The position numbers and the translations under genes are program-made. From NCBI GenBank assembly GCA_937976305.1, contig CALJSB010000073.1:1-46674 (forward strand): a stretch of 46,674 bases of DNA, written 5' to 3'. The notes under the pieces are model-generated. The model did no database searches. It was given only the letters and a program-made list of their open reading frames with translations, and had not been told where the DNA came from. The DNA comes from an uncultured Acidimicrobiales bacterium (GTDB taxonomy: Bacteria; Actinomycetota; Acidimicrobiia; Acidimicrobiales; SZUA-35). This document shows positions 7,747 through 15,021 of this stretch, piece after piece. Numbering within the stretch: the stretch's first letter is position 1; each line of letters opens with the position of its first letter.

Positions 7747-8841
7747 GTGGCTAGCCTCGGCAACGTGATCGGACGACCTCGCCCCGCTGTTGACGCACTG
7801 CCCTCCTACCGGCCAGGGAAGGACGCGGCCCAGGCCGAGGAAGAGCACGGCATCGACGATGCCATCAAGCTCGCCTCGAACGAGACGCCATGGGGGCCGG
7901 TGCCTTCCGTCGCCGGTGCGTTGGCCGGTTCGATCGAGGGCATCAATCGTTATGCCGACCACCGAGCCAGCGAGTTGCGGGTCCGCCTTGCCGATTGGGT
8001 TGGTGCTACTGAGGACGAGATCACCGTTGGTTGCGGCTCGGTCGGGCTTCTGCAGCAACTCTTTCTCACCTACGTCGACGCGGGCGACGAAGTGCTCTAT
8101 CCGTGGCGCTCGTTCGAGGTGTATCCCGTCTACACCAAGCTCGTCGACGGTGTGCCGGTCACCCCAGCGCTGGTCAACAACGCCTTCGACCTCGATGCCG
8201 TGGCCGATGCCGTCACCGACAAGACCAAGCTCATCATCTTGGCCAACCCCAACAACCCGACGGGCACGGCATTCTCGATGAGCGACCTCGGCACGCTGCT
8301 CGATGGTGTCGACGATTCAGTGGTTGTTGTGCTCGACGAGGCGTATCGCGAGTTCATGGACCCGGCCCTCGGCAACCCCGTGTCCGATCTACTGCCCGAC
8401 CATCCCAACCTGCTCATCACCCGCACCTTCTCAAAGGCGCAAGGCCTCGCCGCGCTCAGGGTGGGGTATGCGGTTGGTCACCCGACGGTGATCGAATCGA
8501 TCGACAAGACCCTGTTTCCCTTCGCCGTCAATGGCATGGCCCAAGCCGCGGCCATCGCCTCGATCGAGGCCGACGACGAAGTGATGGAACGAGTCGGGCG
8601 AATCAAGGTCGAACGAACACGCATGGTTGACGCCGCCCGGGCGATGGGTCACGACGTGCCCGACCAAGAAGCGAACTTCGTCTATCTCCCTCTTGGCGAC
8701 AAGACGATGGAGGTGTGCACTGGGCTCGAGAAGCTTGGCCTGGTCACTCGCCCCTTCGCCGGCGAGGGTTTGCGAATCACCGTGAGCTCACCAGAAGAGA
8801 ACGATCGCCTGCTCGCGGGCCTTACCGAACTCACGGGCTAG
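7747..8841 (+). CDS. hisC: Histidinol-phosphate/aromatic aminotransferase (class I/II)
   Basis: 364 residues, normal for HisC. PLP-dependent transfer of an amino group between glutamate and imidazole-acetol phosphate or an aromatic keto acid. Seen: A-N-P-N-N-P-T-G (Asn stacking on PLP), V-V-L-D-E-A-Y (Asp to pyridine N), S-K-A with Schiff-base Lys230 in T-F-S-K-A-Q-G-L-A-A-L-R-V-G-Y, and the C-terminal G-L-R-I-T-V Arg that binds the substrate carboxylate. GTG at 7747 is taken because the family N-terminus begins here; the open frame upstream to 7375 overlaps the VOC gene. It is outside any his operon, so an aromatic (phenylalanine) aminotransferase role is equally possible. Confidence 0.85.
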   Translation: MASLGNVIGRPRPAVDALPSYRPGKDAAQAEEEHGIDDAIKLASNETPWGPVPSVAGALAGSIEGINRYADHRASELRVRLADWVGATEDEITVGCGSVGLLQQLFLTYVDAGDEVLYPWRSFEVYPVYTKLVDGVPVTPALVNNAFDLDAVADAVTDKTKLIILANPNNPTGTAFSMSDLGTLLDGVDDSVVVVLDEAYREFMDPALGNPVSDLLPDHPNLLITRTFSKAQGLAALRVGYAVGHPTVIESIDKTLFPFAVNGMAQAAAIASIEADDEVMERVGRIKVERTRMVDAARAMGHDVPDQEANFVYLPLGDKTMEVCTGLEKLGLVTRPFAGEGLRITVSSPEENDRLLAGLTELTG

Positions 8842-8860
8842 GGCCCAGCGGGCCAGGAGA

Positions 8861-9934
8861 TCAGACGTTCTCGGCGCGCTCGACTGACAGTGCGATCGTG
8901 GCGATCATGCGCTCTTTCAGCAGCGGCACGTCGATGCCTTCGGTGCTCTTCTTGCCTTCGAGATACCTGGAGTAGACGCCGTGCAGGATGCAGGCGGTCT
9001 TGAAGTAGTTGAAGGCTCGGTAGTACTCGAGCTGTGAAAGGTCCGCGCCGGTGCCTTCGGCGTAGCGCTCGATCATCGCGTCTGGGCCGTCGAAGCCGGG
9101 CGCTGTTGTGGCGCCCGAGTGCATGGCGGGGGAGGGCTCGGCATCTGGATCGCCCCAGGCATTGAGGGCGTAGGCGAAGTCGGCGAGAGGGTCGCCCAGC
9201 GTCGCAATCTCCCAATCGAGTACGGCGGTGAGGTTGCCCTGCTGATCGACCATCGTGTTGTGCAGGCCATAGTCGCCGTGCACGACCCGAGCGGGACCCT
9301 GCTCGGGCAGGTTCCCGCTCAGCATCGTGTGCAGCTCGTGAATGCGGTCGTCGTCGTACACCGCAGCTTCCTTCGAGGCTTCCCACGATCCGTACCAAGT
9401 GCGGAGCTGGCGAGCGACGTAGCCGTCACGCCGACCGAGCTCGCCCAAGCCGACGTCGTCTGGGTCGACGGAGTGCAGGGCGGCGAGGGTCTCGATGAAC
9501 GACTTGCCCAGTTGCTTGCGTGCGGGCAGGTCGAGCCACTCCTCAACGAGCTCGGGGGTGTACATCGCCCGACCACTCACTTCGCTCATCACGTAGAAGT
9601 GCGCACCGGTGACTGATGGGTCTTCGCAGTAGCCATAGGCGATGGGGACAGGCACCGAGGTCTGGCCCAAGCCCGAGATCACACGGAACTCGCGACCCAT
9701 GTCGTGGGCCTTGGGGAGCAGCTCGCCCTCGGGTGGTCGGCGGACCACTGCTTTGGCCCCGTTCTGGTCGACCAAAGCGTAGGTCAGGTTGGAGTGACCA
9801 CCTTCGAGCTGGGTCCAGGTGAAGGGCGGCGTGAGGGCTTCGACGTGCTCGCCAATCCACGCCTCAACAGCGGGCACGTCATAGCCCGGAAGTTTCTCGT
9901 TGGTAACTTTTTCGTCATTCGCTGAATCCGACAT
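8861..9934 (-). CDS. APH-family phosphotransferase
   Basis: 357 residues. Aminoglycoside-phosphotransferase/choline-kinase fold: G-G-H-S-N-L-T-Y as nucleotide loop, V-V-H-G-D-Y-G-L-H-N with the catalytic Asp, and L-D-W-E-I-A-T-L-G-D-P with the metal-binding Asp. The sequence is closest to the branch related to the kinase domain of acyl-CoA dehydrogenases ACAD10/11, so phosphorylation of a hydroxy-acyl substrate is more likely than drug resistance. The start could be 9961 instead of 9934; neither has a clear ribosome-binding site. It diverges from the SGNH hydrolase with 25 bp or less between starts. Confidence 0.82.
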   Translation of the reverse strand: MSDSANDEKVTNEKLPGYDVPAVEAWIGEHVEALTPPFTWTQLEGGHSNLTYALVDQNGAKAVVRRPPEGELLPKAHDMGREFRVISGLGQTSVPVPIAYGYCEDPSVTGAHFYVMSEVSGRAMYTPELVEEWLDLPARKQLGKSFIETLAALHSVDPDDVGLGELGRRDGYVARQLRTWYGSWEASKEAAVYDDDRIHELHTMLSGNLPEQGPARVVHGDYGLHNTMVDQQGNLTAVLDWEIATLGDPLADFAYALNAWGDPDAEPSPAMHSGATTAPGFDGPDAMIERYAEGTGADLSQLEYYRAFNYFKTACILHGVYSRYLEGKKSTEGIDVPLLKERMIATIALSVERAENV

Positions 9935-9959
9935 TGTCTCGGACACTACTGTCTCGGCC

Positions 9960-10877
9960 ATGATTCGTTCGAGTAGAGCCGTCGCCGCTGTTGCTGCCGT
10001 CGTCCTTTCAAGCGTGCTGGTTGTTGTCGCCACCAGCCCTGCCGGAGCGAACACCGGAGCCATCACGCAGGTGGTGCAGTTGGGCGACTCCTACTCCGCC
10101 GGCTACGGCGTGCTCTCGAACTATCGGGCCGCAAACGAGGGTTCTTGCCTCGAGCCCGGGTTTTTCGACACTTCAGTCGTGCCAGGCGGACGGCTGGCGA
10201 GCGACCTCGGCGTTCCGCTCGAGTTTCAGGCGTGCGGCGGCGCCGAGATCGACGACGTCGTCCAGCAGTTCCGCACCGCCTTGCCGGCGATTCAGGGAGA
10301 CGGCACCGGCACGCTGATTGTCTTTACGGCCGGCGGTAATGATCTGCGAAGCGTGCGGGGAGAGATGTGGCCCGATCTGTTGCAGCGGTGCATCTTGTGG
10401 GATCTGAGCTGTGAGAAGCGCAGCCTCAACCAAGTCGGCAACATGGCGACGGTGCGGGCCGACATGGTCGCTCTCGTCGATGAGATCGCCGCCGCTCTAC
10501 CTGGCGCCCAGGTCCGAGTGCTCGGCTACCCCGAGCTCATGCAGCGCACGCCTGGCTGCTGGGGCGTCACCGGTGTCGATCGCAAAGAGGCTGACTATCT
10601 CGACAGCATTGCCCGAGATCTCAATGACAATCTCGAAGGAGCTGTCAACGAGGTGGCCAGTGCCCGAGGTGGCGACATCGCGTGGGTCGACGTCGAAGAT
10701 GCCTTCGACGATCACGGTGCCTGCCAGACCTCATGGAGCGGACAGCGCTATGTGAACGACACGGTGTTTGTGCCGTGGTCGGCCACGGTGGCATCGAACT
10801 CTTTCCATCCCACGGCCAGTGGCTACAACGCCTACAGCCAACAGCTCAACGCCTCACTCAATTTCGTTGGCTCGTAG
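9960..10877 (+). CDS. Secreted SGNH/GDSL hydrolase
   Basis: 305 residues. Signal peptide of about 31 residues ending A-G-A. Block I is G-D-S-Y-S-A-G-Y-G with the nucleophile Ser, block III is G-G-N-D, and block V is N-S-F-H-P-T with the catalytic His; the Asp three residues before His found in many relatives is replaced here by Asn. Two or three Cys pairs (E-G-S-C, Q-A-C-G, Q-R-C/S-C-E, G-C-W, A-C-Q) suggest a disulphide-stabilised secreted esterase or lipase like Streptomyces GDSL enzymes. ATG at 9960 starts the signal peptide. Confidence 0.85.
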   Translation: MIRSSRAVAAVAAVVLSSVLVVVATSPAGANTGAITQVVQLGDSYSAGYGVLSNYRAANEGSCLEPGFFDTSVVPGGRLASDLGVPLEFQACGGAEIDDVVQQFRTALPAIQGDGTGTLIVFTAGGNDLRSVRGEMWPDLLQRCILWDLSCEKRSLNQVGNMATVRADMVALVDEIAAALPGAQVRVLGYPELMQRTPGCWGVTGVDRKEADYLDSIARDLNDNLEGAVNEVASARGGDIAWVDVEDAFDDHGACQTSWSGQRYVNDTVFVPWSATVASNSFHPTASGYNAYSQQLNASLNFVGS

Positions 10878-10896
10878 CTTGGCGAACCGCCAAGCT
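10876..10896 (+). terminator. Hairpin at the 3' end of the SGNH hydrolase gene
   Basis: AGCTTGGCG (10876-10884), loop AAC, CGCCAAGCT (10888-10896): a perfect 9-bp stem that begins inside the stop codon. No T-run follows. It ends 7 bases before the next ATG (10904), so it could also hide the ribosome-binding region of the next gene. Confidence 0.5.
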
Positions 10897-10903
10897 GAAC
10901 CAT

Positions 10904-11821
10904 ATGTCTGTCACGCCCCGACCGTTGCTCGCGTCGGTCGTGTCGATGGTGTGCGGCGAGGCGGGTGAACCGACTCGGCTCACCGCAGGTGGTTTGAACG
11001 AGACCTACCGAGTCGACTTCGCCAACCGTTCGCCAGTTGTCGTGCGAATCGCTCGGCGTCCCGAGCCTTGGTTCACCAATGAAGCGCCTGCGATCAACCG
11101 TGCCCGCCTCGCTGGCATCCCGGCGCCCGAAGTTCTCGACGTCGAACACGTGGAACACGATGACGAGCTGCTGTCGTTCTCGATTCTCGAGATGCTGCCA
11201 GGACAGCCGCTTGACGAGATCGCAGGCGATCTACCACCCGATGAGCTCGAGCGAATCGTCAATAGCGCTGGAGAGCTACTCGCTCAGCTGCGCAGCTTTG
11301 ATCCCTCGAGTGCCGAGCCGGTGGGGGAGGCGCCGCTTGCTCCGCACACGCTTGCGCTCCCTAGTGATGCAGTGGTGGACCGAGCCGTGCGTGCTGCAAC
11401 CAACGCAGTCGGGCCGGACGCCGGCGCCGCTGTCGAACATGGCGTCGAGCTCTTTGCTGCGCAGTTGGGCGCGGCAAACGCCGAGGTCCACGTGGTGACT
11501 CACGGCGATTGGTTGCCCAAGCACTTCATGATCAGCGAGCAAGAGATCGTCGGCGTGATCGATTGGGAGTTCGCATCGGCAGCGCGAGCAGCCATCGATC
11601 TGGCTCACTGGGAAGTTGCGGCCGGTCCGCTTCTCCGCGATCGCAGCGACTGGTTGCGAGCTGGGTATGCGCGGGTTGCCGACGTCGATACAGCCTCAGA
11701 ACTAGCGCTGCCCTACGTGCTTCACTACGCCCTCGACGTGTTGGGTTGGCAAAACCCGGCGTCGCCGGAACGCCAACGACATTGTGTCGAGGTCATCTCA
11801 CGCGCCATGAGCGGTGGGTGA
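10904..11821 (+). CDS. APH-family phosphotransferase, second
   Basis: 305 residues. Same fold as the gene at 8861 but only distantly similar. G-G-L-N-E-T-Y (nucleotide loop), V-V-V-R-I-A (Lys position replaced by Arg), V-T-H-G-D-W-L-P-K-H (catalytic Asp; the usual Asn after it is His, within P-K-H-F) and G-V-I-D-W-E-F-A (metal Asp). A soluble kinase of a small molecule; substrate unknown. ATG at 10904 lies just after the hairpin; the frame is open further upstream but overlaps the hydrolase gene. Confidence 0.78.
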   Translation: MSVTPRPLLASVVSMVCGEAGEPTRLTAGGLNETYRVDFANRSPVVVRIARRPEPWFTNEAPAINRARLAGIPAPEVLDVEHVEHDDELLSFSILEMLPGQPLDEIAGDLPPDELERIVNSAGELLAQLRSFDPSSAEPVGEAPLAPHTLALPSDAVVDRAVRAATNAVGPDAGAAVEHGVELFAAQLGAANAEVHVVTHGDWLPKHFMISEQEIVGVIDWEFASAARAAIDLAHWEVAAGPLLRDRSDWLRAGYARVADVDTASELALPYVLHYALDVLGWQNPASPERQRHCVEVISRAMSGG

Positions 11822-12049
11822 CCATGACGGGTAAGAGGAGGGAGCGAGTGCGCTCACGTTGTTGCGACAGGTCGGATGCGAATACGTCGTTTGGGACTTA
11901 TTGAGCGGCCGGCGACGGCTTCACTATTGACGCCCGGTGGGGCTCAGATCCGTCACGAACGGAACTCGACGACCATGCAGCGATGATCCGTTCAGCGCTG
12001 ACGCCCTCGCGACGACCGTCGATCACGCGAATCGAGCATCCTCCAGCAC
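11822..12049. other. Stretch with no supported gene
   Basis: No open frame here resembles a protein. A weak hairpin GAGCG/CGCTC (11842-11846 with 11851-11855) could end transcription of the phosphotransferase. The part from about 11990 on may be the eroded upstream portion of the antitoxin remnant, since AATCG and neighbouring bases line up loosely with 12690-12720. Confidence 0.5.
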
Positions 12050-12126
12050 CGAGCGATTGGGGATCCGCCGAGAATTTGTCGGATTTGTCCGATACATGAG
12101 CGTTGAAATCTAGTTCGCTCAACCCT
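12050..12126 (+). pseudogene. Decayed copy of the antitoxin-toxin junction
   Basis: Positions 12055-12125 match 12722-12790 with scattered differences: GATTGGGGA-C/T-CCGCCGAG, then TCGGA-x-T-x-GTCCGAT, then GAAATCT-A/G-GTTCGCTCAA. This is the end of a CopG-type antitoxin gene and the first codons of a MazF-type toxin. In the copy the toxin ATG has become ATA, one base has been inserted (GAGCGTTGA against AAAGGTGA), and a TGA falls in the toxin frame. The remainder of both genes is gone or unrecognisable. Confidence 0.75.
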
Positions 12127-12163
12127 CGTAGGACCTACGACGAGCCTTGTTTCGACAAGGCTC
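12126..12163. repeat. Palindrome and UUCG-capped hairpin beside the toxin remnant
   Basis: TCGTAGG-A-CCTACGA (12126-12140) is a perfect odd palindrome. It is followed by GAGCCTTGT-TTCG-ACAAGGCTC (12142-12163), a 9-bp stem with a TTCG tetraloop. This lies exactly where homology to the toxin stops, and could be a deletion/insertion scar or a terminator. Confidence 0.6.
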
Positions 12164-12199
12164 TCGGAGAGCAATGCCAGCGTTATGCGTTGCTGACGC

Positions 12200-12391
12200 T
12201 CAAGTCGAAGAGGTTGGACCGGACTCTGTGATCATCTGTTCAACGCGTCGCCGGGTGCGCTCCAAGAGCGGGTCTGCTGCGACGGTGTCGAGATCGGTGA
12301 CGACGCTCGCTTCGAATAGAGCGTGTCGCTCGGCAGGCGTCATCTGCTCGAGTTCAGCTGCTTTCCAGATCTTGCGGTTGATGGAAGTCAA
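12200..12391 (-). CDS. Small acidic protein of unknown function
   Basis: About 63 residues from a TTG at 12391; an ATG at 12343 or a longer frame up to 12511 are alternatives. The core N-R-K-I-W-K-A-A-E-L-E-Q-M-T-P-A-E-R-H then F-E-A-S-V-V-T-D-L-D, then L-L-E-R-T-R-R-R-V, resembles small actinobacterial proteins that I recall only as hypothetical. The high helix content and acidic patches would suit an antitoxin or partner protein. It faces the CopG/MazF pair head to head. The protein-like composition supports it; the start is uncertain because no ribosome-binding site is seen. Confidence 0.5.
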   Translation of the reverse strand: MTSINRKIWKAAELEQMTPAERHALFEASVVTDLDTVAADPLLERTRRRVEQMITESGPTSST

Positions 12392-12496
12392 GATACCGCA
12401 GCAGTGTGACGCTGGCGGTTGGTGAGCCTCAACCTCACCATCGAGGGCAGTTGTGGTGAACGACTGCGTGTCGATGCCCGAGGCCTTGCGACGTGG

Positions 12497-12526
12497 TGTC
12501 ATACAATGCATACTCTATGTATGACA
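12497..12526 (+). promoter_or_regulatory. Operator/promoter of the toxin-antitoxin operon
   Basis: TGTCATACA (12497-12505) and TGTATGACA (12518-12526) form a perfect 9-bp inverted repeat with a 12-bp spacer, overlapping the antitoxin start codon at 12521. TACAAT (12503-12508) inside the left arm resembles a -10 box. Ribbon-helix-helix antitoxins repress their own promoter through such dyads. Confidence 0.6.
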
Positions 12527-12766
12527 ATGATCAGCTTCAGAGTCGATGACAGTGAGGCAACGGCAGCCCAACGCTGGGCAGACGAACTGGGTATCGACAA
12601 GTCTGAACTGCTCCGCGAGGCACTGCACGCTCACCTCACTCGCCTTGCCTCTGAGCATGACGCCAAAGCGTGGCAAAGGACGCCGCTGACAAGTGACGAA
12701 TCGGCGATCGCCGAGATCGCTGATTGGGGACCCGCCGAGGACTGGTCGGACTGGTCCGATGCGTAA
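12521..12766 (+). CDS. CopG/ribbon-helix-helix antitoxin
   Basis: 81 residues. I-S-F-R-V-D-D gives the DNA-binding ribbon, followed by two helices (A-Q-R-W-A-D-E-L-G, K-S-E-L-L-R-E-A-L-H), the standard RHH dimer. The acidic, Trp-rich C-terminal tail (D-W-G-P-A-E-D-W-S-D-W-S-D) should wrap and block the MazF-type toxin. ATG at 12521 is used; ATG at 12527 is also possible. The gene overlaps the toxin by 8 bp, indicating translational coupling. If the -10 box suggested upstream is used, the mRNA begins at or very near the ATG. Confidence 0.85.
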   Translation: MTMISFRVDDSEATAAQRWADELGIDKSELLREALHAHLTRLASEHDAKAWQRTPLTSDESAIAEIADWGPAEDWSDWSDA

Positions 12767-13064
12767 AGGTGAAATCTGGTTCGCTCAAACCCCTGGCGGC
12801 GACCGTCCCGTGCTCGTTCTTACCCGCGACCCAATTGCAGATCGCATCGGATCGGTGGTGGTCGCAGCGATCACACGGACGGTTCGAGGCCTCGTCTCTG
12901 AGCTGGAACTGACGCCCGACGACGGAGTGCCTACCGACTGCGTCGTTAACTTCGACAACATCCACACGATTCCACGAACCACATTCAGGCGACGGATCAC
13001 CATGCTCGAGCCACCTCGACTCGCTCAAGCATGCCGGACACTCCGCGATGCAACAGGGTGCTGA
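12759..13064 (+). CDS. mazF: MazF/PemK-type toxin
   Basis: 101 residues. M-R-K-G-E-I-W-F-A, R-P-V-L-V-L-T-R-D, V-V-V-A-A-I-T-R-T, and L-T-P-D-D-G-V-P-T-D-C-V-V-N-F-D match the MazF SH3-like barrel in order. The family cuts mRNA (or tRNA/rRNA) at specific short sites; the Arg in R-x-x-x-L and the Thr of A-I-T are the usual active-site positions. Cognate antitoxin directly upstream, with overlapping frames. Cleavage site cannot be predicted. Confidence 0.87.
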   Translation: MRKGEIWFAQTPGGDRPVLVLTRDPIADRIGSVVVAAITRTVRGLVSELELTPDDGVPTDCVVNFDNIHTIPRTTFRRRITMLEPPRLAQACRTLRDATGC

Positions 13065-13187
13065 ACGCAGCCACCCGCACCGCCTAACAGCGAAGCACGC
13101 ACGCATAACCTGTCGCAGCCAGGCCTACTAGAACGGCAAAGACAGCGCCTCTCGGTCATTGCTTCGTACTCGGGGCCTTGTCGGCAA

Positions 13188-13727
13188 CTAAGCCCGGTAG
13201 GAGTCCTCGTCGGCCACGGTGCCGTTTGGGTCGATGAGGATGGCCTCTCCGGCGCCATCGCCCCAAGCTTGGTCGGCCTCCAGGCACCAGAAGAACTGAC
13301 CGCTGTCTGGCTGGTCGGGGCTGCAGCGCACGAACAAACGGGCCGCTTCACCCGGCTCGACAATTGCGTCAGGGCCAAACTCGTATGGCTCGTCGCCGGA
13401 GTTCGAAAGCGTCCATCCTTCCAAGGAGACGGCAGCCGAGCCCCGGTTCTCGATGTCGATGAACTCTTCGTTCGCTGAGCCGGCGGGCTTCCACCCGCCG
13501 ATGGCTACTTCCATCTCGGCGGGGTCGGTCACCACGCCGTCGGCCAGCTCGCCGCCGGCAGCTGCAGCTTCGTCAACTTCCGCCCAACCGCCGGTGCAGG
13601 CAGCCGCGACAAGCGCCAAAAGCAGCAGGACGAAGGCGAAGTTGAGGGCCCGAACTGGCGCACCAATGAGGGAGGGCTCCGGGCTAGTTGCGGGGGACGT
13701 CGCTCCAGTTGACGCTCTTGTCGACAC
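13188..13727 (-). CDS. Lipoprotein with lamin-tail domain
   Basis: About 179 residues if it starts at GTG 13727. A hydrophobic segment F-A-F-V-L-L-L-L-A-L-V ends in the lipobox V-A-A-A-C. After an Ala/Glu/Asp linker comes a lamin-tail (LTD) domain of about 110 residues: E-F-I-D-I-E-N-R-G, L-E-G-W-T-L-S-N-S-G and E-P-G-E-A-A-R-L-F-V. LTD domains in bacteria are extracellular beta-sandwiches on nucleases or cell-surface proteins. The start is uncertain: the GTG overlaps the end of the acyl-CoA dehydrogenase gene by 44 bases, and an ATT at the natural N-terminus is the only other candidate. It is likely cotranscribed after the dehydrogenase. Confidence 0.72.
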   Translation of the reverse strand: MSTRASTGATSPATSPEPSLIGAPVRALNFAFVLLLLALVAAACTGGWAEVDEAAAAGGELADGVVTDPAEMEVAIGGWKPAGSANEEFIDIENRGSAAVSLEGWTLSNSGDEPYEFGPDAIVEPGEAARLFVRCSPDQPDSGQFFWCLEADQAWGDGAGEAILIDPNGTVADEDSYRA

Positions 13728-14907
13728 GAGGCTCACCCGGCAATCCAAGCACCTGTTCGCCGATGATGTTGCGCATGATCTCGGATGTGCCGCCCTCGAT
13801 TGAGTTGGCTCGTACTCGGAGGAACGCGTGGCCAATGCCGTTTTCGACGCCGGAGACGCTGAGGTCTTCGGGGCGGCGGAAGGTGAAGTCGTAGCCCACC
13901 ATGCCCTCGGGGCCGAGCAAGTTGAGACAGAGGTTGGTGATCTCTTGGTTGAGCTGGCCAGACACGAGCTTGGCCACCGACATCTCAGGGCCGGGGTTGC
14001 CGGACTTGCGGTTGGCTGAGGCTCGCATGTTGGTGAGCCGTGATACCTCGGCCTTCACCCACAGGTCCATGAGGGCATCACGGCTCGCGTCGTCCTTGCG
14101 ATCTTCTGGCAGGTCGTTCCAGATGTCGACCGCAGCCGAGATCGTGCCCGAACCTCGCTTGGGCGGGCCACCCGAGCCGGTGCCGATGGCATTGCGCTCG
14201 TTCATCAGGGTGGTGAGCGACACCCGCCAACCGTCACCGGTGTCGCCGATGCGGTTCTCATCTGGCACCCGAGCGTCGGTCATGTAGACCTCGTTGAACT
14301 CGGCCTCGCCGGTGATTTGGCGCAACGGCCGAACCTCGACACCTTCGCCTCTCATGTCGAGAGCGAAGTAGGTCATGCCCTTGTGCTTTGGCGTGTTGGG
14401 GTCTGACCGTGTGACGAGCATGCCCCAGTCGGCGATGTGGGCCATGGTGTTCCACACCTTCTGGCCGTTGACGATCCACTCGTCTCCGTCTCGCTCGGCC
14501 TTGGTGCCGAGGCCGGCGAAGTCGGAGCCGGCACCGGGCTCGCTGAAGAGCTGACACCACTTCTCCTCGCCGGTGAACATCGGGCGAAGGAAGCGCTTCT
14601 TTTGTTCGTCGTTGCCGTGAGTGTGAATGGTCGGCCCTGCGAGATACATGAAGAACGTGGCCGGGTCGGCTGGTTTGGCGCCAGCGTTGCGGAGCATGGT
14701 CTCGACGACCTTCTGCAGCTGCGGCCGAGACACGCCAAGGCCGCCGTGGCCTTCTTCGAACTCAACCCAGGCGAGCCCGGCATCAAACTGATGGCCACGG
14801 AACTCTTCTCGGCTCATCGTGGTGGGGTCGTGATCGCGAATCAGATCGGCGACGGCGTCGGCAACCAGTTTTTCTTCGGATTCAGCGGAGATGAGGGTGT
14901 CAGCCAT
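13684..14907 (-). CDS. Acyl-CoA dehydrogenase
   Basis: 407 residues, full length for the family. FAD-dependent alpha,beta-dehydrogenation of an acyl-CoA. Seen: N-terminal helical domain, L-F-S-E-P-G-A-G-S-D-F-A-G-L (FAD/substrate loop), V-N-G-Q-K-V-W-N-T (middle beta domain), and the C-terminal helical domain ending in E-G-G-T-S-E-I-M-R-N-I-I-G-E (FAD contact). The R-N-x-x-G-x-G-S-G-G-P-P insertion in the centre is typical of actinobacterial FadE proteins acting on bulky or branched substrates. Start at ATG 14907. Divergent from the methyltransferase gene with 114 bp between. Confidence 0.9.
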   Translation of the reverse strand: MADTLISAESEEKLVADAVADLIRDHDPTTMSREEFRGHQFDAGLAWVEFEEGHGGLGVSRPQLQKVVETMLRNAGAKPADPATFFMYLAGPTIHTHGNDEQKKRFLRPMFTGEEKWCQLFSEPGAGSDFAGLGTKAERDGDEWIVNGQKVWNTMAHIADWGMLVTRSDPNTPKHKGMTYFALDMRGEGVEVRPLRQITGEAEFNEVYMTDARVPDENRIGDTGDGWRVSLTTLMNERNAIGTGSGGPPKRGSGTISAAVDIWNDLPEDRKDDASRDALMDLWVKAEVSRLTNMRASANRKSGNPGPEMSVAKLVSGQLNQEITNLCLNLLGPEGMVGYDFTFRRPEDLSVSGVENGIGHAFLRVRANSIEGGTSEIMRNIIGEQVLGLPGEPRVDKSVNWSDVPRN

Positions 14908-15021
14908 GGCGCAGAGTCTCGCCGAGGCGTCTGGATTCGGGCAACTTCTGCGCTTGCGGAATGTGCGGACGGTTTGTCAGGGTTTGTGTCGTAACTGTTT
15001 GAGCTCGACATGAGGGGATCC

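Noticed and set aside
11898-12122. 74-codon minus-strand frame opposite the toxin-antitoxin remnant
   Set aside because: The plus strand matches the intact antitoxin/toxin junction, so this frame is incidental.
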